A stretch of 64,000 nt of DNA from Sulfuritalea sp. (GTDB taxonomy: Bacteria > Pseudomonadota > Gammaproteobacteria > Burkholderiales > Rhodocyclaceae), in NCBI GenBank assembly GCA_023229685.1, contig JALNYT010000002.1, forward strand, positions 682,001 to 746,000, written 5' to 3'. How positions within the stretch are numbered: the stretch's first letter is position 1; each line of letters starts with the position of its first letter. Shown piece by piece: positions 34,233 through 42,863 of the stretch. Under the pieces are notes generated by a model. That model ran no database searches. It saw only the letters and a program-made list of their open reading frames with translations, and had not been told where the DNA came from. The position numbers were made by a program, and so were the translations under genes.

Positions 34233-35607
34233 CGCCGAGGGCAGCCTCCGCAGCCGGCTCCTGCACCGCCTGCTGCTGCCCTTGATGCTGGCGCTGGTCG
34301 TCGATGCCGTGCTGGGCCATTTCCTGCTGCTGCATCCCCTGAACCAGGCCTACGACACGGCCCTTGCCGATTCAGCAGCGGCGCTCGCCCGGCATGTCCG
34401 CCCGCAGGAGAATTCGCCCGGCACTTCCGCCTTCGACCTCTCGGCCGAGGGCGAGGAGATGCTGCGCAGCGACCATATCGATGAAGTGCATTTTCTGGTG
34501 CTCGGTCCCGGCGACAGCTTCATCGCCGGCGACCCGCTGCTGCCCAAGCCGCCGCGCCGAGAGAGCGGGACGAATTTCTACAATGGCGACTTCGGCGGCA
34601 AGCCGGTACGGGCCGTGGCGTTCATCACCCGCAGCGGTGCTAACGAAGTGACGGTGATCGTCGCCGAGACCACCCGCAAGCGTATTGAGGCGATTTGGGA
34701 AGTGGCGCTTGGCGTGGGGCTGCCACAGGTAGTTCTTGCTCTGGTAGTTCTGGTTGTGGTGTGGTTCGGCCTGCGCAGCGGCATGGCATCGCTCGATCGG
34801 CTGCGACTCCAACTGCAAGGGCGGGCTGCCGGTGACATGGGCCCCCTCGATCCGTCGGGGGTCGTCACCGAACTGCATCCGCTGGTCGAAGCGTTTGATG
34901 GACTGCTGACCCGGCTCGACGCGGCATCCTCGGCCCAGGTCCGTTTTCTCGCCAATGCCGCGCATCAGTTGCGGACACCGCTGGCCGGGCTGCAAGCGCA
35001 ACTCGAACTGGCGATCGAGGACGATGATCCCGACGCCCGCAAGGCGCGTCTCCTCAATTGCCGTGAGGCGACTTTGCGCACCGCTCGCCTGGTCAATCAA
35101 CTGCTTGCCCTTTCCGCAGCGGAGCCCGACGGGCGCCAGGCAGCAGCCTGGCAAGACGGGGATCTGAAGGACATTCTCAGCCAGCGGGCGCAAGAATGGG
35201 TGGAGCGAGCCATCTTGCGCAACATCGACCTCGGCCTCGAACTCGAGCCAGCGCCATTCAGGGGTGACGGACTGCTGATCGGCGAAATGGCGGCAAACCT
35301 GGTGGATAACGCCTTCGTTTACGGCCGACCCGCAGGGCAGGTGACGGTGCGCTGCGGCCAGTGCGATGGCCAAACATTCCTGGAAGTGGAGGATGACGGA
35401 CCGGGCATCCCTGAAGCGCAGCGCAAGCTGGCAGTTGATCGCTTCTATCGCGCTGCCGGTACTCAGGGCGTCGGCATCGGCAGCGGCCTCGGCCTGTCCA
35501 TCGTTGACGAAATCGCCCGCAATCATGGCGGCCGATTGCTGTTGGAGGGCGGCTCCCAGGGAGGGCTGCGGGCTCGCGTCCTGTTGCCGGCGTCAAAGAG
35601 CAGCTAG
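34213..35607 (+). CDS. Sensor histidine kinase (TctE/QseC-like)
   Basis: 464 residues from a TTG that overlaps the response-regulator gene by 20 bases; the start is uncertain within a few codons. Membrane spans lie at about 17-40 and 164-186 with a roughly 120-residue periplasmic sensor between them. The phospho-accepting H251 is in FLANAAHQLRTPLAG; the ATP site has LVDNAFVYG (N box), EDDGPGIP (G1) and GSGLGLSIV (G2). No heme or redox cysteine is seen in the sensor. Confidence 0.9.
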   Translation: MTTSPADAEGSLRSRLLHRLLLPLMLALVVDAVLGHFLLLHPLNQAYDTALADSAAALARHVRPQENSPGTSAFDLSAEGEEMLRSDHIDEVHFLVLGPGDSFIAGDPLLPKPPRRESGTNFYNGDFGGKPVRAVAFITRSGANEVTVIVAETTRKRIEAIWEVALGVGLPQVVLALVVLVVVWFGLRSGMASLDRLRLQLQGRAAGDMGPLDPSGVVTELHPLVEAFDGLLTRLDAASSAQVRFLANAAHQLRTPLAGLQAQLELAIEDDDPDARKARLLNCREATLRTARLVNQLLALSAAEPDGRQAAAWQDGDLKDILSQRAQEWVERAILRNIDLGLELEPAPFRGDGLLIGEMAANLVDNAFVYGRPAGQVTVRCGQCDGQTFLEVEDDGPGIPEAQRKLAVDRFYRAAGTQGVGIGSGLGLSIVDEIARNHGGRLLLEGGSQGGLRARVLLPASKSS

Positions 35608-35675
35608 GAAGCTCGACACAACCGGTTCCGCCGATCTTCTTCGCCGTCGCCGGGATCGGCTTGCGATGCCCGCTG

Positions 35676-36767
35676 CTACTTTGTCTCTTGATCGAGTGCC
35701 TCGAGAATGCGTTGCGCGGGGATGATTCCCGCATTCGCTGCCGCGCCGAACCAGCGCCTTGCGGCCGCCAGATCCTGAGGTGTTCCCTTGCCGGCCGCAT
35801 AGAGCCGTCCGACGTTGAACTGGGCCGGCGGGAACCCGGCGTCAGCCGCCGACAGGTAGTGCTCGAAGGCTTTCCGCGGGTCTTTCGCGACGCCGCGTCC
35901 TTTTTCGTAGAGTTCACCGAGATTGTTGTGCGCCGCAGCCTCGCCCATCTTCGCTGCTTCGCTGTAGTACTTCGCGGCGCGGGCGAGATCGACCTTGCCG
36001 CCGATTCCTTCGGCATACATCCAGCCCAGCAGCGTCCTCGCGCTGGCCCGCCCATCCTTGGCGGCACGTTCGAGGCGAGCAAAAGCGCAGGCCGCATCGG
36101 GCGGCGTTGCCTCCAGGCAAATTCGCCCGAGGCGCTCGGTGGCAGCGACATGGCCGGAATCGGCAGCCTCCCTCAGCAAGGCATATGCGCCGGCCGGATC
36201 GCTTTCCTCGATGCACTGCGCGTGGCGGAACTTCGCACCGCTGAATCCCTTGCCGAGCGCCGCGGCAAAGCGCGCGCAGGCGCGCTCGACGTTGCGTTCC
36301 TCGAGAATGCCATGCAGCGCGAACGTGCCGAGCGCGTAATCGGCGGCGCCGACGCCGCGCGCGGACATCTTCTCCAGGCCGGGGAGTGTTCCCTCGAATT
36401 GCGACTGGATCTGCTGGCGATACGAACTGAACAGGTTTTCGTCGCCGCGCGATAGGGCGCGTTCCGCTGAGCGCGCCGCGCGCAGCGCCAGTTCGGCGAG
36501 CTTTTGACGTGCCGGTGCACCGTCAGGATCGGCCCCTCCGAGCGCGGCGCGCTGGACAATCGCCTCGCCGATGATGATCTCCAATTCGTCGACGGGATTG
36601 ATCTGTACCGGCGGCGTCGTTTTGGCTTTGTGCTTCGCTGCTTTCGTCTTCGCCCAGGCATCGTCGATAGGCGTCGCGATTAGCCCGGCTGCCAGGGCCA
36701 TGCAGGCACAGATCCGGAAATATCGCTTTAGTTGGGTAAAGAGTGGCATTTGGAGAGAGTTATTCAT
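35676..36767 (-). CDS. Sel1-like repeat protein, exported
   Basis: About 363 residues. A signal peptide (RYFRICACMALAAGLIATPI ... DAWA) leads into a helical N-region, then Sel1/TPR-type repeats of about 36 residues: AGAYALLREAADSGHVAATE, ARTLLGWMYAEGIGGKVDLA, AAHNNLGELYEKGRGVAKDP, AQFNVGRLYAAGKGTPQDLA. Sel1 repeats mediate protein-protein contacts, here in the periplasm, perhaps assembly of the neighbouring electron-transfer proteins (inference). The exact start is uncertain (two nearby ATGs). A hairpin lies between it and mtrB. Confidence 0.82.
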   Translation of the reverse strand: MNNSLQMPLFTQLKRYFRICACMALAAGLIATPIDDAWAKTKAAKHKAKTTPPVQINPVDELEIIIGEAIVQRAALGGADPDGAPARQKLAELALRAARSAERALSRGDENLFSSYRQQIQSQFEGTLPGLEKMSARGVGAADYALGTFALHGILEERNVERACARFAAALGKGFSGAKFRHAQCIEESDPAGAYALLREAADSGHVAATERLGRICLEATPPDAACAFARLERAAKDGRASARTLLGWMYAEGIGGKVDLARAAKYYSEAAKMGEAAAHNNLGELYEKGRGVAKDPRKAFEHYLSAADAGFPPAQFNVGRLYAAGKGTPQDLAAARRWFGAAANAGIIPAQRILEALDQETK

Positions 36768-36826
36768 GTGCTGTATCGACGCCGTGCGAAAGTCAGTCCT
36801 GACGGGACGGTGCACCATAAAAGCAA

Positions 36827-36847
36827 CAGGCCGCTGCGGGCGGCCTG
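36827..36847 (-). terminator. Hairpin terminator after mtrB
   Basis: CAGGCCGC pairs with GCGGCCTG around 5 bases; on the minus strand TTGCTTTTATGG follows. It probably ends the MtrAB transcript before the Sel1 gene, which begins only 60 bases further on. Confidence 0.65.
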
Positions 36848-36869
36848 TCTTCGGGGGTCACGACGCGCC

Positions 36870-39140
36870 TTACCAACTCCTGACGATCGCCGAAACGCCG
36901 AATACGTGGTTGCTGTATCTCGGCGGGGTCTGCCCGGTCTGCAGCACGCCGCTTACTGCCGTGGGGCCGAGAACGTCATAGCTCCAATCGGAGGATTTGA
37001 GGTTTTCGTAAATGTAGTTGAAGCGCCAGCTCAACTGTTTGCTGTAAGCCAGCTTGGCATACAGCTGCAGCGAATGCAGGCGTGTCGTCAGATCGGGGAG
37101 AGGCTTTGCCGCGGGGACGACGCCAGAGCCGCTGGCGACATTCGTCAGGCCCGTGCCCTGTTGGTAAACGTAGGTTCCGCCGAGGTCCCATTGTTCTTCC
37201 GGCTGCCATTTCAGGCCGAGGCCGACCGTTGCATCCTGATAGGTCGATGCGACCGAATAGTCGCGTGCCGGGTCGGCTCCCTGGGGCACCGTGGAGGTCG
37301 TCCGTCCCGCCTGGTCGGTCTTGGTCTGCGCGAAGTTGGCGAACGTGAATGTCATCAAGTTCTCCTCGGGCTGCCATTGCAGGTCGAGGTTGACGGCGAC
37401 ACCGTCGGCCAGCTTGCGGCCAAGGCAGGTGTCGGGCATCGCCACGCCAATCGCGGCGGCGACCCGCGCATCGGCAACGGATGAACAATCCGGCCCGCGA
37501 CTGCGCTGGCGGTAATCGTCGACTCCACCCTGCAGGGAGACCGTTTCACTGACCGTCCAGTTGCCGGAAGCGCGCAGCCTATTCTCGTCGTAGTCGCTGT
37601 ACATATACGAGCGCAGGCTCGGAATGCCGGTGGTCGTCGTGCCGGCACGGTAACCAGCTGCGTGGGTTTCCCTGAAGAAGCGGTTGGCGTCGTATTCGGA
37701 TCCGGTGCGCCGGGTGAAGACGTAACCCACGCTGCCGAGAAGCTCGTCGGAGACGGGACGGCGAATCTCGAGCGAGAGTTTGTCGGTGTCCGTCATGTTG
37801 CGGTCGCTCAGCGTGTACGTCTTGTGGCTGCGCTCCAGTCCGGCGCGAAGTGTAGTCCGCTCGGCGATTTCATAATCCGCCTCGGCGAGAACGCGCTGCT
37901 CCGTGGTCCTGACCGGTGCGTTGGTGCGATCCGACCCGGAATTCACGGCGGCAACGGTTGCACCATCGGAAGCGGCATAGATGAAGTTGGCGATCGGCGT
38001 CCGGTTGTCGTTGTCGCGGTACTGGTAGCCGAGCTTCAGGTTCATCTTGTCGACCGGCTTGGTGGTCAGCGCAAGATCCAGCAGCGTGTTGACGACCTTG
38101 CCGTCCAGCGAACTGCGCGGCAGGGCTGCAGTCGCGGCCGTGCCGTTCGCCGAATACGGCAGAAAGCCTTCATTCTGCCGGGCGATGCCATAGGAGAACT
38201 TCCCGCTCAGGCGGCTGACCTTGCTGATGTTGTAGCCGCCGTTCGCGTTGAACTGATGGAAATCGTTGCTCGGCGCCAACGACAGGCGCAGGTTGGGGAC
38301 GGTGGCACTGGTAATGAGGTTCTGGACGTCGAATTGGTGCAGACTGTTGTCGAATTTCGAATAGGTGTAACCGATTTGAAGCTGGGCTACCTTGGTCGCG
38401 TAGGACAATGTGGCCTCGATCTGCCGCGTGCGCTCGTCGATCGGGTAAGGAACGATCACCCCTGCGAACCCCTGGTTCAGTCCGGTCAGGCGCGTCCCGT
38501 CGCTCTGGTCTTCGCGAAAGCTCAGCTTGTAGGACCAGCCGTTGGCCAGTTCGCCATTCAAGCCTAGGCGATAGACATCGCGGCCCTGCTCGATCTCGAA
38601 GGGTTTCAACAGACTCGGGTTGACGAGAGTGGAGTTGGCCACACGGGTGTACGCGACGGGTAGCGTGAGCGTGTTGGTGCCGAGTCCGTCATGCAGAAAA
38701 ACGGCAGACTCGGTTTGTGACTTCTTTAGCTGGTCGAGGCTGAATGTCACGCCCCACTTGCCCTGCACACCGCCCTCGGCTTGCAGTTTGCGCGAGTCGA
38801 GGCCGAGGTTGGCGCCGTAGACGCGCCAGAATTGGGCGTCGTTGCCGGCGTCGCGGTTCAGCCAGTTGAAGCCTGCCAGAGGAAAGCCGCCCTTGTCGGT
38901 CAGCCCCGAATACTCGCCGAATTTCAGGGAGCTTCTGGAGTTGTATCCGACGCCGAGTTCAACATAGTTTTCCGACCAGCGAGACATGTCCGCGTCGCGA
39001 AACATCGTCGCCGAATCGCGGAAAAGGTTGAAATCCAGCCCCTGATCGGCATAAGCCGGCGAGGCCATCGCGCTCAGCGCGGAACATATCGCCAGCGCGA
39101 GGGTCCTGCGCTGCACGGGGACGGGAAGTTTATTGGCCAT
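36870..39140 (-). CDS. mtrB: MtrB/PioB-family decaheme-associated outer-membrane barrel
   Basis: 756 residues. Signal peptide MANKLPVPVQRRTLALAICS continues to about SPAYADQG. Mature ADQGLDFNLFRDS and WSENYVELGVGYNSRSSLKF match the MtrB/PioB start, followed by some 26 amphipathic strands and a terminal tryptophan (SAIVRSW). MtrB sheathes the decaheme MtrA to carry electrons across the outer membrane. The N-terminal CxxC of Shewanella MtrB is absent; the only mature cysteines are a distal pair (PDCSSV, PDTCLG). It follows mtrA by 30 bases. Confidence 0.93.
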   Translation of the reverse strand: MANKLPVPVQRRTLALAICSALSAMASPAYADQGLDFNLFRDSATMFRDADMSRWSENYVELGVGYNSRSSLKFGEYSGLTDKGGFPLAGFNWLNRDAGNDAQFWRVYGANLGLDSRKLQAEGGVQGKWGVTFSLDQLKKSQTESAVFLHDGLGTNTLTLPVAYTRVANSTLVNPSLLKPFEIEQGRDVYRLGLNGELANGWSYKLSFREDQSDGTRLTGLNQGFAGVIVPYPIDERTRQIEATLSYATKVAQLQIGYTYSKFDNSLHQFDVQNLITSATVPNLRLSLAPSNDFHQFNANGGYNISKVSRLSGKFSYGIARQNEGFLPYSANGTAATAALPRSSLDGKVVNTLLDLALTTKPVDKMNLKLGYQYRDNDNRTPIANFIYAASDGATVAAVNSGSDRTNAPVRTTEQRVLAEADYEIAERTTLRAGLERSHKTYTLSDRNMTDTDKLSLEIRRPVSDELLGSVGYVFTRRTGSEYDANRFFRETHAAGYRAGTTTTGIPSLRSYMYSDYDENRLRASGNWTVSETVSLQGGVDDYRQRSRGPDCSSVADARVAAAIGVAMPDTCLGRKLADGVAVNLDLQWQPEENLMTFTFANFAQTKTDQAGRTTSTVPQGADPARDYSVASTYQDATVGLGLKWQPEEQWDLGGTYVYQQGTGLTNVASGSGVVPAAKPLPDLTTRLHSLQLYAKLAYSKQLSWRFNYIYENLKSSDWSYDVLGPTAVSGVLQTGQTPPRYSNHVFGVSAIVRSW

Positions 39141-39170
39141 GGCTTCGCCTTTGGTTCTTTATTGTCGGAA

Positions 39171-40154
39171 TCAACGCTGCAGGCGTGCGCCCGACGGATG
39201 ATTGCTGCCGTGAACTTTCATGTGGCAGTTGGCGCAGGAATTGGCGACAAGGCGGCTGGCAGTGCCAACGCCGGCGGGCTCCAACTGGTTGCCGCTGTAT
39301 ACCCCGTTGGGGTGACCGGAGTCCTGGTGGCATTGCTGGCACAGGTAGGGCATCCGTACCTTGAGCATCGGTGGGTTGTTGCTGCCGTGCGGGTTGTGGC
39401 AGTTGCCGCAGTCGTCCTGCGCCGAACGATGTTCCCAGAGGAAGGGGCCGCGCATCTTCGCGTGGCAGGTGTAGCAGGTCTCGTTGACCGTGTCCTTTAT
39501 CAGCGACCCGCGCGACGACGACGAGCCGTGGGCTGCATGGCACGACGAACAGGTGAGGAAGCCTGTTTTGAGCGGGTGCGTCGACATCCGGTACATCTCC
39601 GCGCGGCGATCCTTGTGGCACTCAAAGCAGATGGCGGCCTGGGTTTCGGCGACCGTCACCGGGTCCTTCGGTGCATGCACGCGATGGCAACTGGCGCAGG
39701 ACTGCTTGGACCGCTCGTGCTTGCTTCCCTGCCAGGCGATGCGCGCCGCTGACTGGTGGCAGGACAGGCAGGCCTCGTTCTGCGGTTCGGCGGGCGCCTT
39801 CTTGCCGAAGACAATCGGTACCAAGCCCTTCACGCGCGGCGTCTGGTTGTGCGCGGTCAAGTCGCCGTGACAACTGCCGCACATCGCGTCTGCGGGATCA
39901 CCGGTAATCGATTTGCCCTTCGCCTCGGGCGTACGTGAATCGCTCTTGACTCCGTGCTTGGTCCTGGCGATGGCGTAGGAGCTTTCGTGGCACTCGATGC
40001 AGGGTTTGGCGGCGCCGCTTGCGGCTCGCGACCGGCCTTCCGGGACGTCTTCCTTCTGGGCGGTCTGGGCGGCGACGAGTCCTGGAAGCCCGCAGGCGAC
40101 CAGGAGGACGAGGCCGGCCACGACTGCTCGACACTTGTGGATTGTCTGGTTCAT
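39171..40154 (-). CDS. mtrA: Decaheme c-type cytochrome (MtrA/DmsE family)
   Basis: 327 residues with a signal peptide ending near LPGLVAAQ. I count exactly ten CxxCH sites: CIECH, CGSCH, CLSCH, CASCH, CFECH, CSSCH, CYTCH, CGNCH, CQQCH and CANCH, in the MtrA/PioA spacing pattern, with further histidines for bis-His ligation. MtrA threads through MtrB and moves electrons between periplasm and cell surface. I start at the ATG that gives the signal peptide; earlier in-frame codons add 26 non-signal residues. No MtrC/OmcA-like surface cytochrome follows. Confidence 0.95.
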   Translation of the reverse strand: MNQTIHKCRAVVAGLVLLVACGLPGLVAAQTAQKEDVPEGRSRAASGAAKPCIECHESSYAIARTKHGVKSDSRTPEAKGKSITGDPADAMCGSCHGDLTAHNQTPRVKGLVPIVFGKKAPAEPQNEACLSCHQSAARIAWQGSKHERSKQSCASCHRVHAPKDPVTVAETQAAICFECHKDRRAEMYRMSTHPLKTGFLTCSSCHAAHGSSSSRGSLIKDTVNETCYTCHAKMRGPFLWEHRSAQDDCGNCHNPHGSNNPPMLKVRMPYLCQQCHQDSGHPNGVYSGNQLEPAGVGTASRLVANSCANCHMKVHGSNHPSGARLQR

Positions 40155-40521
40155 TTGTCTAGTTCCGGCGATGCGTTTGCCCGATCCGCGGGTGGAATTT
40201 GCGCCCATGCTTGAAGGACTCCGTGCAATCATTAGAAATAACTTTATGAAAGCCCGGTTTCATGTTGATTCAAACAGACTTTTTTGAAATAGACAAGCCT
40301 TTTCCCGCATGCCTTCCTTGGTTTTCAGGCTGGTTGTCCATATATTGCGACAGTAGTCTTCCCTCGCTTTGGTCGACCGATCCTGGAAAAAAAGAGTCTT
40401 ATTTAACAAAGTATTACGCCAAGATGTTAATTAATCACAAGAATGTAGGCCTTGGCGTTCTTCTGGCGGCTGCATGGCGAGGGGACAGGCGGCCGGGAAA
40501 GGCGTATCCAAGATCGTTTGC
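40155..40521. other. A/T-rich spacer between mtrA and the long diheme cytochrome gene
   Basis: 367 bases with no supported gene, clearly richer in A/T than the surroundings (especially 40225-40450). It contains a palindromic TTAATTAA (40427-40434) within GTTAATTAATCAC. It probably holds the mtrAB promoter on the minus strand, so mtrAB may be transcribed apart from the two genes upstream. No clear promoter boxes or terminator could be fixed. Confidence 0.5.
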
Positions 40522-41715
40522 CTACTTACTGCGGGTTGCGATGTAGTCCGCGACGATCTTGAAATCGTTGCCCTTCAGGTCGTCGGTAACGCCTTCCTCC
40601 TTGTGGGTTTTGGTCGTCTTCAGCCTCTGGACGACGCATTCCCAGTCGCCCTTGTACTTTTCCTGGATTTGTTTCATCGGCGTGCCCACCTTTTTCTGCA
40701 CGTAGGCGTGGCATTGCGGGCAACCGATACGCTCGATGATCGCCTTGGCACCAGCTTCGTTAATTGTGCCGAGCGCGGCGCCGGTAGACGCCGAGCAGGG
40801 CGGCAGGTCGGACCCGTCGCGATAGGCGAGTTGCTTTTTGCCACCGGGCGCAGCGGGTGCCGCTTTCGTTGCGGCGTCCGGCTTCTTCGCCTGCGCTTGG
40901 GTTTCCGCGTCCCGCTTTTGTGCCGCCAAGGCTTCAGCATCCTTTCTCGCCTTGGCCTCGCCTTCCAACCTGGCGCGCTCCTCCGCCTCGCGCTTCTGCA
41001 CGGCCGCAGAATCAGCTTCGCGCTTCGTCCTGGCTTCGGCGTCACGCTTTGCCGCCGCTTGCGCTTCGGCATCACGCCGGGCTCGCTCGTCGCCTTCGCG
41101 TTTGATCGCTTCCAGAGCGCCCGTGTCTTTACGCGCTTTGGCATCGGCTTCGCGTTTGGCAAAGTCCGCGCTTGCCTGCTTCGCCGTAGCTTCACGCTTG
41201 GCCTGGGCTTCGGCATCCCGTTTGGCCTGGGCCTTGCCATCCGCGTCCTGTTTGGCTTTCGCGGCGGCGTCCTTCTTGGCCTGCGCTTTCGCTTCAGCCT
41301 CTTGCTTGGCCTTGGCCTGGGCCTCGCGTTTGGCCTTGGCGGCGGCTTCGCGTTTCGCTGCCGGGCTGCTGGGTGGCGGTTTTGCCGCGACGGCCGCCTG
41401 CTCCTCAAAGGTCGTTGCGGCCAGCCATTCCGCCATCGCGCGGACGTTCTCCGGCGACAGCGACTTGAGGTCAAGGGCATGATCGGCGGCAGCCAGGATC
41501 CCCGCCGAGGCTGCGGTCGGATCGCCCTTCAATTTGATCTTCATGTTGCGCACGGATGGGCCGAGCGACCTCGCCTCGTAGGCGTGGCACTGGCTGCAGT
41601 TCTTCTGCTCGAACACCCGGCGCCCAAGGACGTTTGTCTGCGCCTGTGCGCCAATTGCGACGAGGGACAGCGCAGTGACTGCGATGCGAATCGGCATCCG
41701 GGAAAGCGGCAGCAT
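40522..41715 (-). CDS. Diheme cytochrome c with long TolA-like helical linker
   Basis: 397 residues. Signal peptide ends near IGAQAQ. An N-terminal class I-like domain holds CSQCH at 40-44; a C-terminal domain holds CPQCH at 332-336. Between them, about residues 118-278 are almost only Ala, Lys, Glu, Arg, Gln and Asp in KREAxAKAK-type repeats, like the TolA periplasmic helix. As a single helix this would be about 24 nm, close to the width of the periplasm. Each end could therefore serve a different membrane. It lies 16 bases after the heme-HAMP gene and upstream of mtrA. I know no named family with this layout. Confidence 0.85.
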   Translation of the reverse strand: MLPLSRMPIRIAVTALSLVAIGAQAQTNVLGRRVFEQKNCSQCHAYEARSLGPSVRNMKIKLKGDPTAASAGILAAADHALDLKSLSPENVRAMAEWLAATTFEEQAAVAAKPPPSSPAAKREAAAKAKREAQAKAKQEAEAKAQAKKDAAAKAKQDADGKAQAKRDAEAQAKREATAKQASADFAKREADAKARKDTGALEAIKREGDERARRDAEAQAAAKRDAEARTKREADSAAVQKREAEERARLEGEAKARKDAEALAAQKRDAETQAQAKKPDAATKAAPAAPGGKKQLAYRDGSDLPPCSASTGAALGTINEAGAKAIIERIGCPQCHAYVQKKVGTPMKQIQEKYKGDWECVVQRLKTTKTHKEEGVTDDLKGNDFKIVADYIATRSK

Positions 41716-41731
41716 GATCAGTCCCCCGGCG

Positions 41732-42619
41732 TCAACCGCCGCTTTGCTTGCTGAAAATCTCCATCGCCTTGACGATACTGCGTCGCATGCGGTTGAACGA
41801 GGCGCTGAGGTGCGCAACTTCGTCCGAGCCCTTTTCGTTGAACTCGCCCATCTCGAAGTTGCCCTTGCTGATCTCGTCGGCGATGTTTGCCATTGCACCA
41901 ACCCGCTTGATGATCAGTGCGGTCAGCATCAGGTTGAGCAATATGAAGAGGACCACGAAAACGCCGGTGAGGGTTCCCATGAAGGTGACGAACATGCGGT
42001 TGGCATTGTCGATGGATACCGATAGCGGAACGCTCACGATCTGCGCGCCGACGATCTCCTTGAGCTTCCAGCCGTAGCCGTTCTCGGCGCCGTATTTCGT
42101 AACCACCTGCGGCGGTGACTTATCCGGTGTCGTATGGCAGGCAAGGCAGCCGGCCTGTTTGATCTGGATTGGGTGCGCAAGGTAGAGGATGGGGCCTTTC
42201 GGGCTCTGGCGAATCCCCCACTCCTCGGTTTTGTTGGCGTCGCTGCGAAACGAGTTGATGATCTTCGCTTCCCAATCGGCCGGACGATGCACGACGTTGG
42301 TCGGATTCAAGGCGGCTTCGCGGTAGCCGTACTCGGGGAAGCGCTTCTGCACCGCCTCCATGACCTTGTCGGCGGCATAGGAGGGTATGCCCATCATGAG
42401 CAGGTCCTCGCCTTCCACTGTTTCGCGCAGATTTGGGCCGACCTCGTTGACCGCCCAGGTGCGCGCCGACAGAATGGTCTCCATCAGCACTCTCGCGTTG
42501 GACAGTACTTCGTCGCGGGCGTTTTCATTGAGCTGCTTGTAGGAGAGATAACCGGTAGCCCCTAGCCCCAAGCCGAACACCAGCACCAGCATCGAATTGA
42601 ATTTTCCCCTCAACTTCAT
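41732..42619 (-). CDS. Heme-binding Tll0287-like (DUF3365) membrane protein with HAMP domain
   Basis: 295 residues: span 1 at 8-26, a periplasmic Tll0287-like domain with one c-heme site CLACH at 158-162, span 2 at about 212-237, and a HAMP domain to the end (VGAMANIADEISKGNFEMGE ... SFNRMRRSIVKAMEIFSK). Such proteins are usually the sensor part of kinases or chemoreceptors, but here no output domain follows. Redox or ligand sensing at the heme passed through HAMP to a separate partner is inference. First gene of the minus-strand set with the long cytochrome. Confidence 0.88.
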   Translation of the reverse strand: MKLRGKFNSMLVLVFGLGLGATGYLSYKQLNENARDEVLSNARVLMETILSARTWAVNEVGPNLRETVEGEDLLMMGIPSYAADKVMEAVQKRFPEYGYREAALNPTNVVHRPADWEAKIINSFRSDANKTEEWGIRQSPKGPILYLAHPIQIKQAGCLACHTTPDKSPPQVVTKYGAENGYGWKLKEIVGAQIVSVPLSVSIDNANRMFVTFMGTLTGVFVVLFILLNLMLTALIIKRVGAMANIADEISKGNFEMGEFNEKGSDEVAHLSASFNRMRRSIVKAMEIFSKQSGG

Positions 42620-42755
42620 GTAGCGTCTCCGGTGGATTCCTCAGGCCCGAAGAATACCATGAGGTATGTGAGGTTTTCGGCCGCGTTTGATGAAAACGGC
42701 CGCGGAATCAACTGTCGCGTCGCGTTACGGCGATGTGCGCCTCAGTTAATATGGC

Positions 42756-42761
42756 TATAAT
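42756..42761 (+). promoter_or_regulatory. Possible -10 box in the divergent region
   Basis: TATAAT is a perfect -10 hexamer 103 bases before the cyclase-like gene in the 244-base divergent spacer. No acceptable -35 box lies 16-18 bases upstream, so this is tentative. Confidence 0.3.
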
Positions 42762-42863
42762 TGCGAGAATTATCAGAAATACAACGTGACTCGGGGGAGT
42801 GTGTGATCGCCAATACCGGTTTTCGTCGCGCCTCGCCGAATCGGCCTGGAGGGCTGGTACACC

